Shown: positions 1 to 8,473, counted from the first letter of the stretch. The stretch: DNA of 14,486 nt from Palsa-504 sp050698735 (GCA_050698735.1 JBOHCG010000131.1:1-14486), one strand, 5' to 3'. The notes: generated by a model not told the origin, from the letters alone. Translations and numbers: made by a program.

Positions 1-1913
1 CGTCCGAGGCCGGGAGCGTACCAACCGAGGATGGGGTCTGTCTCACCCTGATGCAGGGTCCATCGCAGACCGGACGCCAGCTCCAGCCGCGCCGCCACTG
101 TGGCGGATGGCGCAGGCCAGCTCAGCACCGCACAGCACTCGTTGAGCTGAACCTGGACTTCGGGACCGAGATGAAAGGCGAGGCGGATGTCGTGGCTACC
201 GCCCTCGATCTCGTCGGTGATATCGATGCTGCGCGACGCCCGATCCAGCAGCACCGACCGGCGATGCAGTGCGGGCGGGTCAAGCGAGGCGTAGCCGTCG
301 TGCTCAGCCGTCCACGTGGCGATGTCGCCGTCATCGATTACTTCCACTTCCCGGGCATCTGCATGGCGGGCCCACATAAACGGGCCACGTTCGCTCGACT
401 GGCTCCGGCCACCGAGCTCGGCCGTGTTGTGCGCGATCGTCGAGCGGAAGTATGACCGCCATGGCGGCTCGCCGTGATAGCAGTAGGTGCCCGGGTCGGC
501 GAGGATTTCCACGCCGCCGTACCGCACCTCCACGGACAGCGCGTCGGCGTGTGCATGTGCCGCGATGCTGAGGTATCCGTGCGGTCCCCCGTCGCACCGG
601 CACCAGATCTCGGGGAGATGATCATGACCCGCGGTACGTAGTAGCGTAATCCCGGCATCGGCGAACCGGGATGGCCGTTGTGCGGGCCTGCACGCGAGGC
701 GGTGCCGTGCACCTGCCATGGCGCCGATGATCACGCTGCCTGCGTCGGCCGGAGGCCGCGGCCACCAGTCGAGGCGACCGACCAGAGCATCGGCGAGCGC
801 AAGCAGCGACGGCCAGCGGTTGGGCACCGACGCGTCGAGCAGCAGTGCACGGCCCTCGTCGGAATCGCCCTGGCGTGGCGGGCGCAGCTTTTCGTCGACC
901 AGGGCGGCCGCGCTGTCCGCCATCGCGCATAGCCGCTCCCATACGACATCGGTGAGCGGGTGACCGCATGCCTCTGCCTCGGCGGCCGCGAGGAATCCCA
1001 GCTCGGCGATGAAGCACTGGTAGTCCGAGGCAAGCTCACGGCCGATACCCGACGGGAACGTGTTGCGGACAAGCTCGCGTTCCAGCAGGCGCTCGGACCT
1101 GCGCCGCCAGCGCTCGCTCTCGGCAAACCAGGGGAACGCGCAGCTAGCTACCAGTTGGCCCGCTGCCTCGGCGATCACGTGGTTGTTCGCGGACGACCCG
1201 CGGCTGGGGAACGCGGCGAGGTACTGCTGGTGCCAGCGGATCTGTCGCAGTGCGAGGGCGTCGCGCTCGAACAGGTCGGCTGCGCCGGGCCAGTCGTCCA
1301 GCAGGCGCCGGATCCACGTCAGGCTGATCAAGCGGATGCCGAGCTCTATGCCGCTGGTCCAGTGCACGCCGGACAAGAACGGGTTCTCCCGCCACCAGGA
1401 GCGCAGTTGGCCGCCGACCCGGCACGCATATCGCTCGTCATGGGTGAGAAACCAGGCAGTGGAGAGCAGCGTGAGGTGCTGGAGCCGGGAGAGTTCCCAG
1501 ACCTGCTTGACGTTGCCGACCTGCTCTTGTGAGCGGTGATCGATTCGGAAGGCGTAGCGGTCTTGAACGGACCGGCGGCCTGTCGCCGGGTCGAGGAACC
1601 AGTCGGGCTGGACCAGGTCCGTCCTGACGGCGCCCAGGAATTCCCATTCGCCGCCCAGCAGCCGCTCCGCGCTCTTCAGGATGGCTGCCCGGGCCTCTCC
1701 GCTGATATGCTCCCGGGTCCCCGGAGGCAAGACGGCGGCGAACTCGCGGCCACTGTCCGGCGGCGGCGTGTCCACCGTGACCTGTCCCGGCCTCACTTGG
1801 CGCAGGGACCATGCTGCCCGGAGCGCTTGGTCGCGCGCGCGCCACGCCACCTCGGCGGGCGACATCGCGGCGACCCGGCGGAGGTACCATCCGAGCCGCG
1901 AGTTCGCGGTCAT
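1..1913 (-). CDS. Heparinase II/III family polysaccharide lyase (partial, 3' end beyond window)
   Basis: I translated the minus strand from the ATG at 1913: 637 codons with no stop, running off the left edge. The N-terminal ~380 residues look like the alpha/alpha-toroid of heparinase/alginate-lyase-like proteins and contain N243-N244-H245 (family catalytic Asn/His region) and a Tyr-rich DYQCF stretch. The C-terminal half carries the Hepar_II_III beta-sandwich signature: H453-A-H455-A-D457-A-L, then DPGTYCYHG, then H495-N-T. The segment ending GWYAPG near the window edge resembles the family C-terminus, so little is probably missing. The start overlaps the stop of the upstream oxidoreductase in an ATGA (1910-1913), implying translational coupling. 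No signal peptide or membrane segment is visible at the N-terminus (MTANSRLGWYLRRV), so the enzyme is probably cytoplasmic. Family members eliminate or cleave uronate-containing polysaccharides; the substrate here is unknown. The family call is confident, the role within the locus is inferred. Confidence 0.9.
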   Translation of the reverse strand, partial: MTANSRLGWYLRRVAAMSPAEVAWRARDQALRAAWSLRQVRPGQVTVDTPPPDSGREFAAVLPPGTREHISGEARAAILKSAERLLGGEWEFLGAVRTDLVQPDWFLDPATGRRSVQDRYAFRIDHRSQEQVGNVKQVWELSRLQHLTLLSTAWFLTHDERYACRVGGQLRSWWRENPFLSGVHWTSGIELGIRLISLTWIRRLLDDWPGAADLFERDALALRQIRWHQQYLAAFPSRGSSANNHVIAEAAGQLVASCAFPWFAESERWRRRSERLLERELVRNTFPSGIGRELASDYQCFIAELGFLAAAEAEACGHPLTDVVWERLCAMADSAAALVDEKLRPPRQGDSDEGRALLLDASVPNRWPSLLALADALVGRLDWWPRPPADAGSVIIGAMAGARHRLACRPAQRPSRFADAGITLLRTAGHDHLPEIWCRCDGGPHGYLSIAAHAHADALSVEVRYGGVEILADPGTYCYHGEPPWRSYFRSTIAHNTAELGGRSQSSERGPFMWARHADAREVEVIDDGDIATWTAEHDGYASLDPPALHRRSVLLDRASRSIDITDEIEGGSHDIRLAFHLGPEVQVQLNECCAVLSWPAPSATVAARLELASGLRWTLHQGETDPILGWYAPGLG

Positions 1914-4081
1914 ACCCGCTCCGGTTTCCCGCTGGACATGCTCTCGCCGGCGGCTACGGTCGCCCTGGTGACGGCCACAAGCGCATCAAGCGGAATCGGC
2001 ATCGGAGCACCGGTCAGACTGGCCTCGACGAATGCCGCAAGTTCGGCTCGCTGGCCTTTGTCCGGGCCGCCGCGCGCCCGCGCGGTGTGATGCCCCCGTG
2101 CGGTCCAGACCGTGGCCTTCCTGAAGTTATCGAGCCGCGCGCTGCAGCCGCCTGCGGCAGCGTCGAACGTCTCTTTCGGGAAGCGCACGTTACCCGCGGT
2201 GGCGTACGTGATGACCCCGCTGGAACCGTTCTCGAACCGCACGGTCAACTGCACGTCGTCCTTCTCCGGACCCTGGACGGCGTAGACCTCCTCTGGAAGG
2301 CTGCCCGTCCACCAGCTCAGCGTGTCGATGAAGTGGCCGCCCTCGCCGGTGAATCGCGAGCCCTCCAGCGCATCGTTCCGGTACCAGCTGTCGGCTGCCA
2401 GCGGACCGGCGCTGACCAGATAGCGGATCACCGCGCTCGAGCCCGCCAGGCCGAACTGTGACTTCATCTCGGTGAACAATGGCGCGAAGCGCCGGTTGAA
2501 GCCCACCATCAGCCGGTCGTTGCCGGTCTCGGCGATGACCTCGACGATCCGGTCGAGCTCCTCGCGGGTTAGCGCGAGAGGCTTTTCCACGAAGACCGCC
2601 TTTCCGGTGCGCAGGGCACGGCAGACCAGGTCCGCATGCGTATGATGGCGCGTCACGATGAAGATCGCGTCCAGCGTCTTGTCCTCGAGCACGGCGTCTG
2701 TGCTGGTCGAAGCCGTGGTGAAGCCGAACCGCCGCTGGGCGTTAACCGCGGAAAGCGACCGGGTCGTCGCGACGTGCGCCAGGTGGGCGTTCGGCAGCCC
2801 GACGAGGCGCGGCAGCAGTGTGCCCGACGCGTAGTTGCCGGCGCCGATGAACCCAACCGCCAGCCGCCCGTCGCTCCGGCCGCGGGGCACCGCGGCCGAG
2901 GCGCCCCGCACTATACTGGTCGAGGCCTTAGCCGGGCTGTCCGCGGACCGTGGCGGGTACTGGAGCAGGACGCCGATGGCCTTCAGTGCTCCCGACGAAA
3001 GGTCGGCATACACACCGCTCGCGTTCTCCAGCGGGAAGACACCGGAAACGAGGGCGGAGACTTCGAGGTCCTTCCGCGCCAGTAGGTCGAGGAAGCACTC
3101 CAGGTTGCGGCGCTCGGTCCACCGGACGTAGCCGGCCGGGTAGTCGATGCCCTCGAGCTCGTAGCGCTCGTCGTAGCGCCCGGGCCCGTAAGACCTGGAG
3201 AACCGGACGTCGAGCTCCTTTTCGTAGTAGGAGTTCCACGGCAGGTCCAGGCGGGTCTTGCCGATATCCACCACGCGGGCGCGGTCCCTGGCCAGCCGGG
3301 CGGCGGTCTCTACAGGCGCGTTGGAGGATCCGCCCGCGGCCAGGAACACGTGGTCGGCGCCCCGCCCGGCGGTGATCTCGTCGAGTGAGGACTGGACGGC
3401 GGCCATGCCCTCATCGGTGGGCGCCGCGCACCGCACCGCGCCGGCCTGCTCGGCCAGCCGGCAGCGCTCCTCGATGACGTCGAGCCCGATGACGCGGACC
3501 CCCGAGGCGACCAGGAGACGGACCACGAGCTGGCCGATGAGGCCGAGGCCGATGACGCACGCCGTGTCGCCAAGCTGGGTTTCGGCGCGCCGCACGCCGT
3601 GCATCGCGATCGCGCCCACGGTGGAGAAGGCGGCATGCTCAGGCGAGACTCCCCGAGGGACCGCCGCGCACAGGTTGACCGGGATCCAGTTGTACTCGGC
3701 GTGCAGCGCGTACTCGTTGCCCGCCGCCGCAACGAGCTGGCCTACCCGGAACTCCTCGGCGCCCTTGCCCACGTCGGTCACTACGCCGCACAGCGAGTAG
3801 CCAAGCGGCGTGTAGGAGTCGAGCCGGTTCATGACCTTCTTGTAGGTTTCGACGGCGCCCTGCTGCGCGACCGTATCGAGCACCTTGCGCACTTGATCAG
3901 GACGAGCCCGCGCCTTGCCGACCATCGACATCTTGGCTTCGGAAACCTTCATCATTTCCGTGCCGGTGGAGATCAGCGAGAACAGCGACTGCACGAGGAC
4001 GCCCCCTGCACGGCATGCCGGGGCTGGCACGTCGAGGACAGCGAGCTCCCCCGACTTGTAGTTCTGGGCTATCTGCTTCAT
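1910..4081 (-). CDS. Bi-domain oxidoreductase: zinc-less MDR domain fused to Gfo/Idh/MocA domain
   Basis: This 723-residue protein has two NAD(P)-binding modules. Residues 1-375 are a medium-chain dehydrogenase: ISTGTE near residue 37, GYSLCG at 94-99 and a Rossmann loop GLGLIG at 178-183. Residues ~405-723 are a Gfo/Idh/MocA oxidoreductase: GFIGAGNY at 410-417, HTHADL at 480-485, the catalytic-type EKP at 499-501 (Lys500) and GEGGHFID with His583. The classical zinc ligands of alcohol dehydrogenases are not where expected: ISTGTE replaces the Cys-containing CGTD-type motif, and GYS replaces GHE. This resembles BchC-like zinc-independent relatives. Length matches known bi-domain oxidoreductases of polysaccharide loci (about 710-730). 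Start ATG 4081 has AGGG about 5 nt upstream. The gene lies 31 nt after the amidotransferase and overlaps the lyase by 4 nt. It probably oxidises or epimerises a sugar or sugar nucleotide; the substrate is not deducible. Confidence 0.9.
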   Translation of the reverse strand: MKQIAQNYKSGELAVLDVPAPACRAGGVLVQSLFSLISTGTEMMKVSEAKMSMVGKARARPDQVRKVLDTVAQQGAVETYKKVMNRLDSYTPLGYSLCGVVTDVGKGAEEFRVGQLVAAAGNEYALHAEYNWIPVNLCAAVPRGVSPEHAAFSTVGAIAMHGVRRAETQLGDTACVIGLGLIGQLVVRLLVASGVRVIGLDVIEERCRLAEQAGAVRCAAPTDEGMAAVQSSLDEITAGRGADHVFLAAGGSSNAPVETAARLARDRARVVDIGKTRLDLPWNSYYEKELDVRFSRSYGPGRYDERYELEGIDYPAGYVRWTERRNLECFLDLLARKDLEVSALVSGVFPLENASGVYADLSSGALKAIGVLLQYPPRSADSPAKASTSIVRGASAAVPRGRSDGRLAVGFIGAGNYASGTLLPRLVGLPNAHLAHVATTRSLSAVNAQRRFGFTTASTSTDAVLEDKTLDAIFIVTRHHTHADLVCRALRTGKAVFVEKPLALTREELDRIVEVIAETGNDRLMVGFNRRFAPLFTEMKSQFGLAGSSAVIRYLVSAGPLAADSWYRNDALEGSRFTGEGGHFIDTLSWWTGSLPEEVYAVQGPEKDDVQLTVRFENGSSGVITYATAGNVRFPKETFDAAAGGCSARLDNFRKATVWTARGHHTARARGGPDKGQRAELAAFVEASLTGAPMPIPLDALVAVTRATVAAGESMSSGKPERV

Positions 4082-4112
4082 GGTGTCCCTAATGTCGACT
4101 TAGAAGGTCGCG

Positions 4113-6020
4113 TTACGCCCCGACGCCCAGGGACCGCACGTTGCGGTACCAGAGCTCGAGCGTCAGCAGCTGCCATATCTGCTTGGCGTGGTCCTCGCGC
4201 CCGGCCTGCTCGTCGGAGATCAGCCGCCGGAGCGCATCGGCGCGGATTATCCCCGAGCCGGTCAACTCTCCCCGCACTAGCGAGTCATTGATGAGCTCCC
4301 GCAGGTCATTGCGCACCCACGCGCGGAGCGGAACGCTGAATGAAGCCTTCGGCCGGTACACGATTTCACGGGGCAGCCAGCTCTCCGCAGCCTGCTTAAG
4401 CGCGACCTTGCCCTGTCGGCCGCGGATCTTGTCGCGTCCCCCGATGGTGAACGCCGCCTGCGCGACGAGCGGATCGACGAACGGGACGCGTACCTCGACG
4501 GAGGCCGCCATGCTCGCCCGGTCGGTGTAGGCCAGGTTGAGGCCGGTCAGGAACAGCCGCGCGTCGGCAAGGCACATCCGATTGACTTCGTCGGCCAGCG
4601 AGTTGTCGTTATAGATGTCGCTGTGCTGCTCGATTACCTGGTCCACGGGGTCAGCAAGGTCCGGGCTGACCAGGGCGGCGAGGTCGTCCGGATCGTACAG
4701 GGTGTAGCTGCGGCGGAATCGCGGCTCCTCGGGCAGCTCGGCAAAGGTCAGGAACCGCTTCGCCCACCGGGCGTACCGCAGGCCCCGGCCGCCGACGCTG
4801 ACCGGGAACCGTTCCACCGAGAACCGCACGCCAGCGCGCGCGCCGGTGGGCAGCCTGCCGTACTTGCCGGCCATGATGCAGGCCAGATGCTTGCGATAGC
4901 CGCCGAACAGCTCGTCGGCGCCCATGCCTGAGAGGATCACCTTGACGCCGCGCTCGCGTGCGGCCTCGCACATGAGCAGCGTGTTGATGGCCGCGGGATC
5001 GCCAATCGGCTCATCGAGCACGTCGACCATGCGGGGCAGCAGACCGACGATGTCCGGCGCGATTTCGATCTCATGCAACTTTATGCCGAACTGCGAGGCG
5101 ACCTTCCGCGCGTAGACGGCGTCGTCGGGCATGGCCTCCAGCCGCTGGTCCTCCGGCCGGAACGCGATGGTGTAGGCGTCGATCCCCTGGCCCGCCTGGT
5201 GCGCCAGCACGGTCACGATGCTCGAGTCCAGGCCACCCGACAGGAAGCTCGACACCGGCACGTCCGACACGAGATGTGCGCTGACCGACTCCTTGATCAC
5301 CGTACGCAGATCAGCGCCGGGAAGGGCGGCGGCCTCGCGCGCCACGTCCGCGATCTGCCAATACTGCTGTACTGAGAAGCTGCCATCGGGGCGGATGCGA
5401 CCCCATGAGCCGGGCGGGAGCTTCCGCACCCCCTCGATCGCACACTGCTGATCGGGCACCCAGTAATAGAGCATCGACGCCACCATGGCGCCCGGCTCGA
5501 TCCGCAGTTCCGCTCCGACCGCGGCGATGAGGGCCTTCAGCTCCGAGGCGAAGACCAGGCCCCCGCCTCGCGGCAGGTAGTAAAGCGGCTTGATACCGAG
5601 CGGGTCGCGGGCCAGGACGAGATCGCCCGTCTTCTCGTCGGCCAGGGCGAACGCGAACATGCCGCGGAACCGGCGCAGGCCTTCCGGTCCCCAGGCTCGC
5701 CACGCCTCGATCACCACCTCGGTGTCCGATTCGGTGGCGAATCGGACGCCCCGGGCCCGCAGGTCGGCCCGCAACTCCTTGAAGTTATAAAGCTCGCCGT
5801 TGTAGACAAGGGTCAGGCCGCCCTTGGACATCGGCTGGTTGGCAGCGGCGGACAGATCGATGATCGATAGTCGTCGGTGACCGAGATGCACAGCGACCCG
5901 GTCGCCCTCGTGGCTCCAGGTGCCTCCCGCATCCGGGCCACGATGCGCAATCCGGTCCGTCATGATGTCGACGAGCTTCTGGCCGTCGGCTTGCTGGTAA
6001 CTCCCCGTGATACCGCACAT
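4113..6020 (-). CDS. asnB: Glutamine-dependent asparagine synthase-type amidotransferase
   Basis: This 635-residue class-II glutamine amidotransferase starts MCGITG, so Cys2 is the nucleophile after Met removal. The glutaminase domain (1-~210) shows HRGPD 26-30, GHRRLSIIDL 47-56, YNGELYN 73-79 and ARDPLGIKPLYY 137-148. The synthetase domain has the ATP-binding PP-loop SGGLDSS 261-267, DEPIGDPA 336-343 and SGMGADELFGGY 364-375. All catalytic landmarks appear intact and the length is normal for AsnB. The start is 2 nt after the stop of the glycosyltransferase (TGACCATG), with AAGG 7 nt upstream. Known chemistry is glutamine hydrolysis with ammonia channelled to an adenylated carboxylate. In polysaccharide loci such homologues (WbpS-type in O-antigen clusters) are proposed to amidate uronic acids. 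Given its operon with a heparinase-type lyase, a sugar carboxyl is a plausible target here (inference). Housekeeping asparagine synthesis cannot be excluded. The asnB symbol reflects the family, not proven function. Confidence 0.93.
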   Translation of the reverse strand: MCGITGSYQQADGQKLVDIMTDRIAHRGPDAGGTWSHEGDRVAVHLGHRRLSIIDLSAAANQPMSKGGLTLVYNGELYNFKELRADLRARGVRFATESDTEVVIEAWRAWGPEGLRRFRGMFAFALADEKTGDLVLARDPLGIKPLYYLPRGGGLVFASELKALIAAVGAELRIEPGAMVASMLYYWVPDQQCAIEGVRKLPPGSWGRIRPDGSFSVQQYWQIADVAREAAALPGADLRTVIKESVSAHLVSDVPVSSFLSGGLDSSIVTVLAHQAGQGIDAYTIAFRPEDQRLEAMPDDAVYARKVASQFGIKLHEIEIAPDIVGLLPRMVDVLDEPIGDPAAINTLLMCEAARERGVKVILSGMGADELFGGYRKHLACIMAGKYGRLPTGARAGVRFSVERFPVSVGGRGLRYARWAKRFLTFAELPEEPRFRRSYTLYDPDDLAALVSPDLADPVDQVIEQHSDIYNDNSLADEVNRMCLADARLFLTGLNLAYTDRASMAASVEVRVPFVDPLVAQAAFTIGGRDKIRGRQGKVALKQAAESWLPREIVYRPKASFSVPLRAWVRNDLRELINDSLVRGELTGSGIIRADALRRLISDEQAGREDHAKQIWQLLTLELWYRNVRSLGVGA

Positions 6021-6022
6021 GG

Positions 6023-7366
6023 TCAGGCCTTGCCGCCGGAGAGTAGGTGCTGATAGACGTCGAGGTAGGCGCGTTCCTGATGGGACCAGGCAAGCTCCTG
6101 CTCGACGCGCGCCCGGCCGAGCTTGCCGAGGCGAGCCCGCCGCGGCTCATCGTCTATCAGGGCCACGATGGCCTCGGCGTACGCGTACTCGTCGTTGGGC
6201 TCGACGTAAACAGCGGCCTCGCCGGCCGACACCCGGGTTTCACGGAGGTCGAAAGCGACCACGGGAAGCTCGAAGGCCATGTACTCCATCGTCTTGTTCA
6301 TCGTCGACACATCGTTGAGCGGGTTCTTGGGGTCCGGCGAAAGGCCGACGTCCGCGGTGGACAGAATGCGGTTGACGAGTTCGTCCGGAGCCCGGCCGGT
6401 GAATTCCAGATGCCCTGTCAAGCCAAGCTCGTCGCGCAGGGTCACCAGCTCGTCAAAACAGTCTCCGGATCCGATCACGGTGAACGCGATGTCATCGCGG
6501 CCGAGCTTGTTGACCACGATGTCCGCGGCCCGCACGACGATATCCACCCCGTCCTGCGGGCCCATGACGCCGATGTAGGCGGCGAGGTGCCGATGGCCCC
6601 GACGCAGCTCGGGGTCGGCCGGACCGCGCTTCAGCCGCTGCGGGTCCGGACCAGTTCGGACGATCGTGACGTCGCGTGGATGCTTGCCGCCTCGTCTCAG
6701 AGCGACGTCACGGTAGGAGCCGTTCGTCGAGATCACATGATCCGCGGCCTGATGAGTCCTACGCTCCAGACTGACCAGCGCCTTGTACGGAAGCCGCGGG
6801 CCACTGGGAAAACGGGACTCGTAGAGCTCAGGACACAGGTCGTGGTGGTCAAAAACGAACTTGCTGCCATCGATGGCGCGTAGGGCAAGCGCGATCGGCC
6901 AGAAGATGTCGGGCGGGTTGCACGCCTGAATCACGGCGAAGCGCCCTGATCTCCTGGCCCGCAGCGTCAGCCAGGCTGTTGCTAGGAACGAGTAGGCATA
7001 CTCGGTGAGGAAATCCAGCTTGCTGCCACCGGGCGCGTAGGGTCGATACTTGTAAATCTGCACCTCGTCGATGACCTGGTGCGATGGGTCGCCGCTGCCC
7101 TTGGGGCACACGACGGCGACCTGGTAGCCCGCCGAGGTGAGGGCCTGGCACTCAAGCCAAACCCGCCGGTCGAAGGGCACCGGGAGGTTCTGGACGATGA
7201 TCAGTACCCGGCGTTTCACGCCCACTAGAGCACTCTGCGCGACGGTTTGATACGACATGCCACAACCAAGCCATTTCATCGTGATCATAGGAGCTCGGGG
7301 TGCTCCAGACCCGTCAGCCAGAGATCGGCGAACGCCCGCGGCCGACGAGTGGGCCGGGAAGCCCAT
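6023..7366 (-). CDS. GT4-family glycosyltransferase (WbuB-like)
   Basis: Conserved features follow the order of WbuB-like GT-B glycosyltransferases. First is the N-terminal strand and PVPFDRRVWLE signature, then NPPDIFWP, then FDHHDLCPELYESR. The C-terminal donor half has AAYIGVMGPQDGVD, FTVIGSGD, MNKTMEYMAFELPVVAFDL and a terminal QELAWSHQERAYLDVY. It should transfer a sugar from a nucleotide donor to a lipid-linked or polysaccharide acceptor at the cytoplasmic face of the membrane. No membrane helix is obvious. The start is uncertain. ATG 7366 is chosen because GGGAG (7373-7377) lies 6 nt upstream, giving 447 residues. Family alignment instead suggests a start near KRRVLIIVQN, where ATG 7258 (411 residues) would be the nearest ATG but has a weak ribosome binding site. 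A longer frame reaches 7507. This is the first gene of the left operon, 2 nt before the amidotransferase. Confidence 0.9.
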   Translation of the reverse strand: MGFPAHSSAAGVRRSLADGSGAPRAPMITMKWLGCGMSYQTVAQSALVGVKRRVLIIVQNLPVPFDRRVWLECQALTSAGYQVAVVCPKGSGDPSHQVIDEVQIYKYRPYAPGGSKLDFLTEYAYSFLATAWLTLRARRSGRFAVIQACNPPDIFWPIALALRAIDGSKFVFDHHDLCPELYESRFPSGPRLPYKALVSLERRTHQAADHVISTNGSYRDVALRRGGKHPRDVTIVRTGPDPQRLKRGPADPELRRGHRHLAAYIGVMGPQDGVDIVVRAADIVVNKLGRDDIAFTVIGSGDCFDELVTLRDELGLTGHLEFTGRAPDELVNRILSTADVGLSPDPKNPLNDVSTMNKTMEYMAFELPVVAFDLRETRVSAGEAAVYVEPNDEYAYAEAIVALIDDEPRRARLGKLGRARVEQELAWSHQERAYLDVYQHLLSGGKA

Positions 7367-7372
7367 GAGGCT

Positions 7373-7377
7373 CTCCC
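7373..7377 (-). promoter_or_regulatory. Ribosome binding site supporting the glycosyltransferase start at 7366
   Basis: On the minus strand GGGAG lies 6 nt before ATG 7366. It is the best Shine-Dalgarno match among the in-frame candidates (7366, 7288, 7279, 7258). The family's usual N-terminus begins later, so this site argues for about 45 extra residues, or it may be fortuitous. Confidence 0.4.
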
Positions 7378-7638
7378 GCCTTTCGCGCCTCTCCCGGCAG
7401 TGGCAGCGGGCTGGAGCTTCCCGCGGCCCGCACAAGCCTCTTGACCAAACAATTTGACTGAGACCAGCCGGCGTGGCTCCGGTCGGCGGCGTGACCGCCG
7501 TACACACGAGATGAATTTAAGGTGACCGGCGTTGTATCAGGACCGGGCCATTGCGGGTCTTACGACTATGTACGGACAGCGCGATATCCACGGCGTCTGC
7601 ATGTTGCCCGGGAACGTGTGATGCTGGGAAATGGCGTC
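7378..7638. other. Divergent intergenic region between glycosyltransferase and deacetylase
   Basis: This gap separates the leftward operon from the rightward deacetylase and should hold promoters for both. An AT-rich patch at 7441-7460 contains TTGAC twice (7441 and 7454), 13 nt apart. I found no convincing -10 box at 17 nt from either, so no promoter is called. A hairpin at 7484-7500 is listed separately. The deacetylase frame is open back to GTG 7522, so part of this stretch could be its N-terminus. Confidence 0.5.
7484..7500. repeat. Inverted repeat in divergent intergenic region
   Basis: CGGCGG (7484-7489) pairs with CCGCCG (7495-7500) around a 5-nt loop, giving a perfect 6-bp GC stem. 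There is no T-tract on either strand. It could be an operator or part of a leader, but in such GC-rich DNA a stem this short may be chance. Confidence 0.3.
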
Positions 7639-8412
7639 ATGCCGGATGAGGCGGCGAGCACCCGCAGTCAGATGTGGGGCAGCTGCGGTGACAGGCACGG
7701 TTCGGCCATGCCGATGGTGCTGATGTACCACTCGGTCGCCCCGTATGAGCAAGATCCTTACGGGATTACGGTGAGCCCTGCCCGGTTCGAACGCCAGATG
7801 CGGTGGCTGCGCCGCCGTGGCCTGAACGGCGTCTCGATGGGCACGCTGCTCACCGCATGGCGTGCCGGTCGCGCCCGCGGACTCATTGGCCTGACCTTCG
7901 ACGACGGTTACGCTGACTTCGTTGAGTACGCGCTGCCGGTGCTGGCCCGCTACGGCTTCGGCGCTACCGCGTTCCCCGTCGCCGGGCTGCTCGGCGGGAC
8001 CAACGACTGGGATCCCGAAGGGCCGCGCAAGCAGCTGATGACTGCGGAGCAGGTCCGGCAGGCAGCCGATGCAGGCATCGAGATCGGGTCGCACGGCCTG
8101 CGGCACGTCTCGCTGCCAGCCGTCCCCGTAGCGGCGCTTGCCGCCGAAGCTGCGGAGAGCAGAGCCATCCTGCGGGCTGCCAGCGGCCAGGACGTCGCCG
8201 GGTTCTGCTACCCCTTCGGCCACGTGGATGCCCAGGCCGTCGATGCCGCACGCGCAGCGGGCTACTCCTACGGCTGCGGCATCTGGCGGACACCGGAAAC
8301 TGGATTGTTTTCCATTCCCCGCGCCTTCGTCGATGATCACGACAAGGGCGTGCACATGATCGCCAAAGAGATCAAGCACTTGCTGACCTGGGGTCACTGC
8401 TGGGCGTACTAA
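7639..8412 (+). CDS. Polysaccharide deacetylase (NodB homology domain, CE4)
   Basis: With the chosen ATG the protein has 257 residues. NodB motifs are in order: MVLMYHSV at 26-33, motif 1 TFDDGY at 86-91 (Asp88 base, Asp89 metal ligand), motif 2 SHGLRH at 151-156 (metal ligands His152 and His156), and motif 3 YPFG at 191-194. These are the residues used for metal-dependent removal of N- or O-acetyl groups from polysaccharides. No signal peptide or transmembrane helix is seen, so it is either cytoplasmic or exported by an unseen route. The start is ambiguous: the frame is open to GTG 7522, with further options at 7618/7621 (GGGA upstream), 7639 (GGGA 9 nt upstream) and 7708 (directly before the conserved core). 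The gene is divergent from the left operon and lies about 200 bp before the nucleotidyltransferase. Expected role: modifying the polysaccharide made by the neighbouring genes. Confidence 0.9.
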   Translation: MPDEAASTRSQMWGSCGDRHGSAMPMVLMYHSVAPYEQDPYGITVSPARFERQMRWLRRRGLNGVSMGTLLTAWRAGRARGLIGLTFDDGYADFVEYALPVLARYGFGATAFPVAGLLGGTNDWDPEGPRKQLMTAEQVRQAADAGIEIGSHGLRHVSLPAVPVAALAAEAAESRAILRAASGQDVAGFCYPFGHVDAQAVDAARAAGYSYGCGIWRTPETGLFSIPRAFVDDHDKGVHMIAKEIKHLLTWGHCWAY

Positions 8413-8432
8413 ATTAGATCCTCATTAGATCC
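8413..8432 (+). repeat. Direct repeat ATTAGATCC x2 just after the deacetylase stop
   Basis: ATTAGATCC occurs at 8413-8421 and again at 8424-8432. The period is 11 bp, about one helical turn. It begins immediately after the TAA at 8410-8412 and is AT-rich compared with its surroundings. It could be a tandem protein-binding site, but two copies can also arise by chance or slippage. Confidence 0.45.
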
Positions 8433-8460
8433 CTAGAAAGGCGGCCTGGTGCCAGATGAA

Positions 8461-8472
8461 GATATGCATATC
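8461..8472. repeat. Perfect 12-bp palindrome
   Basis: GATATGCATATC is fully self-complementary. It abuts a second perfect palindrome, CCGCATGCGG (8473-8482), so two dyads lie side by side upstream of the nucleotidyltransferase gene. AT-rich palindromes of this length are uncommon in such GC-rich DNA and are typical of operator sites for dimeric regulators. Confidence 0.5.
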
Positions 8473-8473
8473 C

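Noticed and set aside
7441..7469. TTGACC as a -35 box for the deacetylase
   Set aside because: The expected -10 position 17 nt downstream is GC-rich (CCAGCC) and does not resemble TATAAT. The second TTGAC copy also lacks a partner.
7537..8397. 286-codon minus-strand frame opposite the deacetylase
   Set aside because: The plus-strand frame has all NodB catalytic motifs. The opposite frame is an antisense by-product of high third-position GC.
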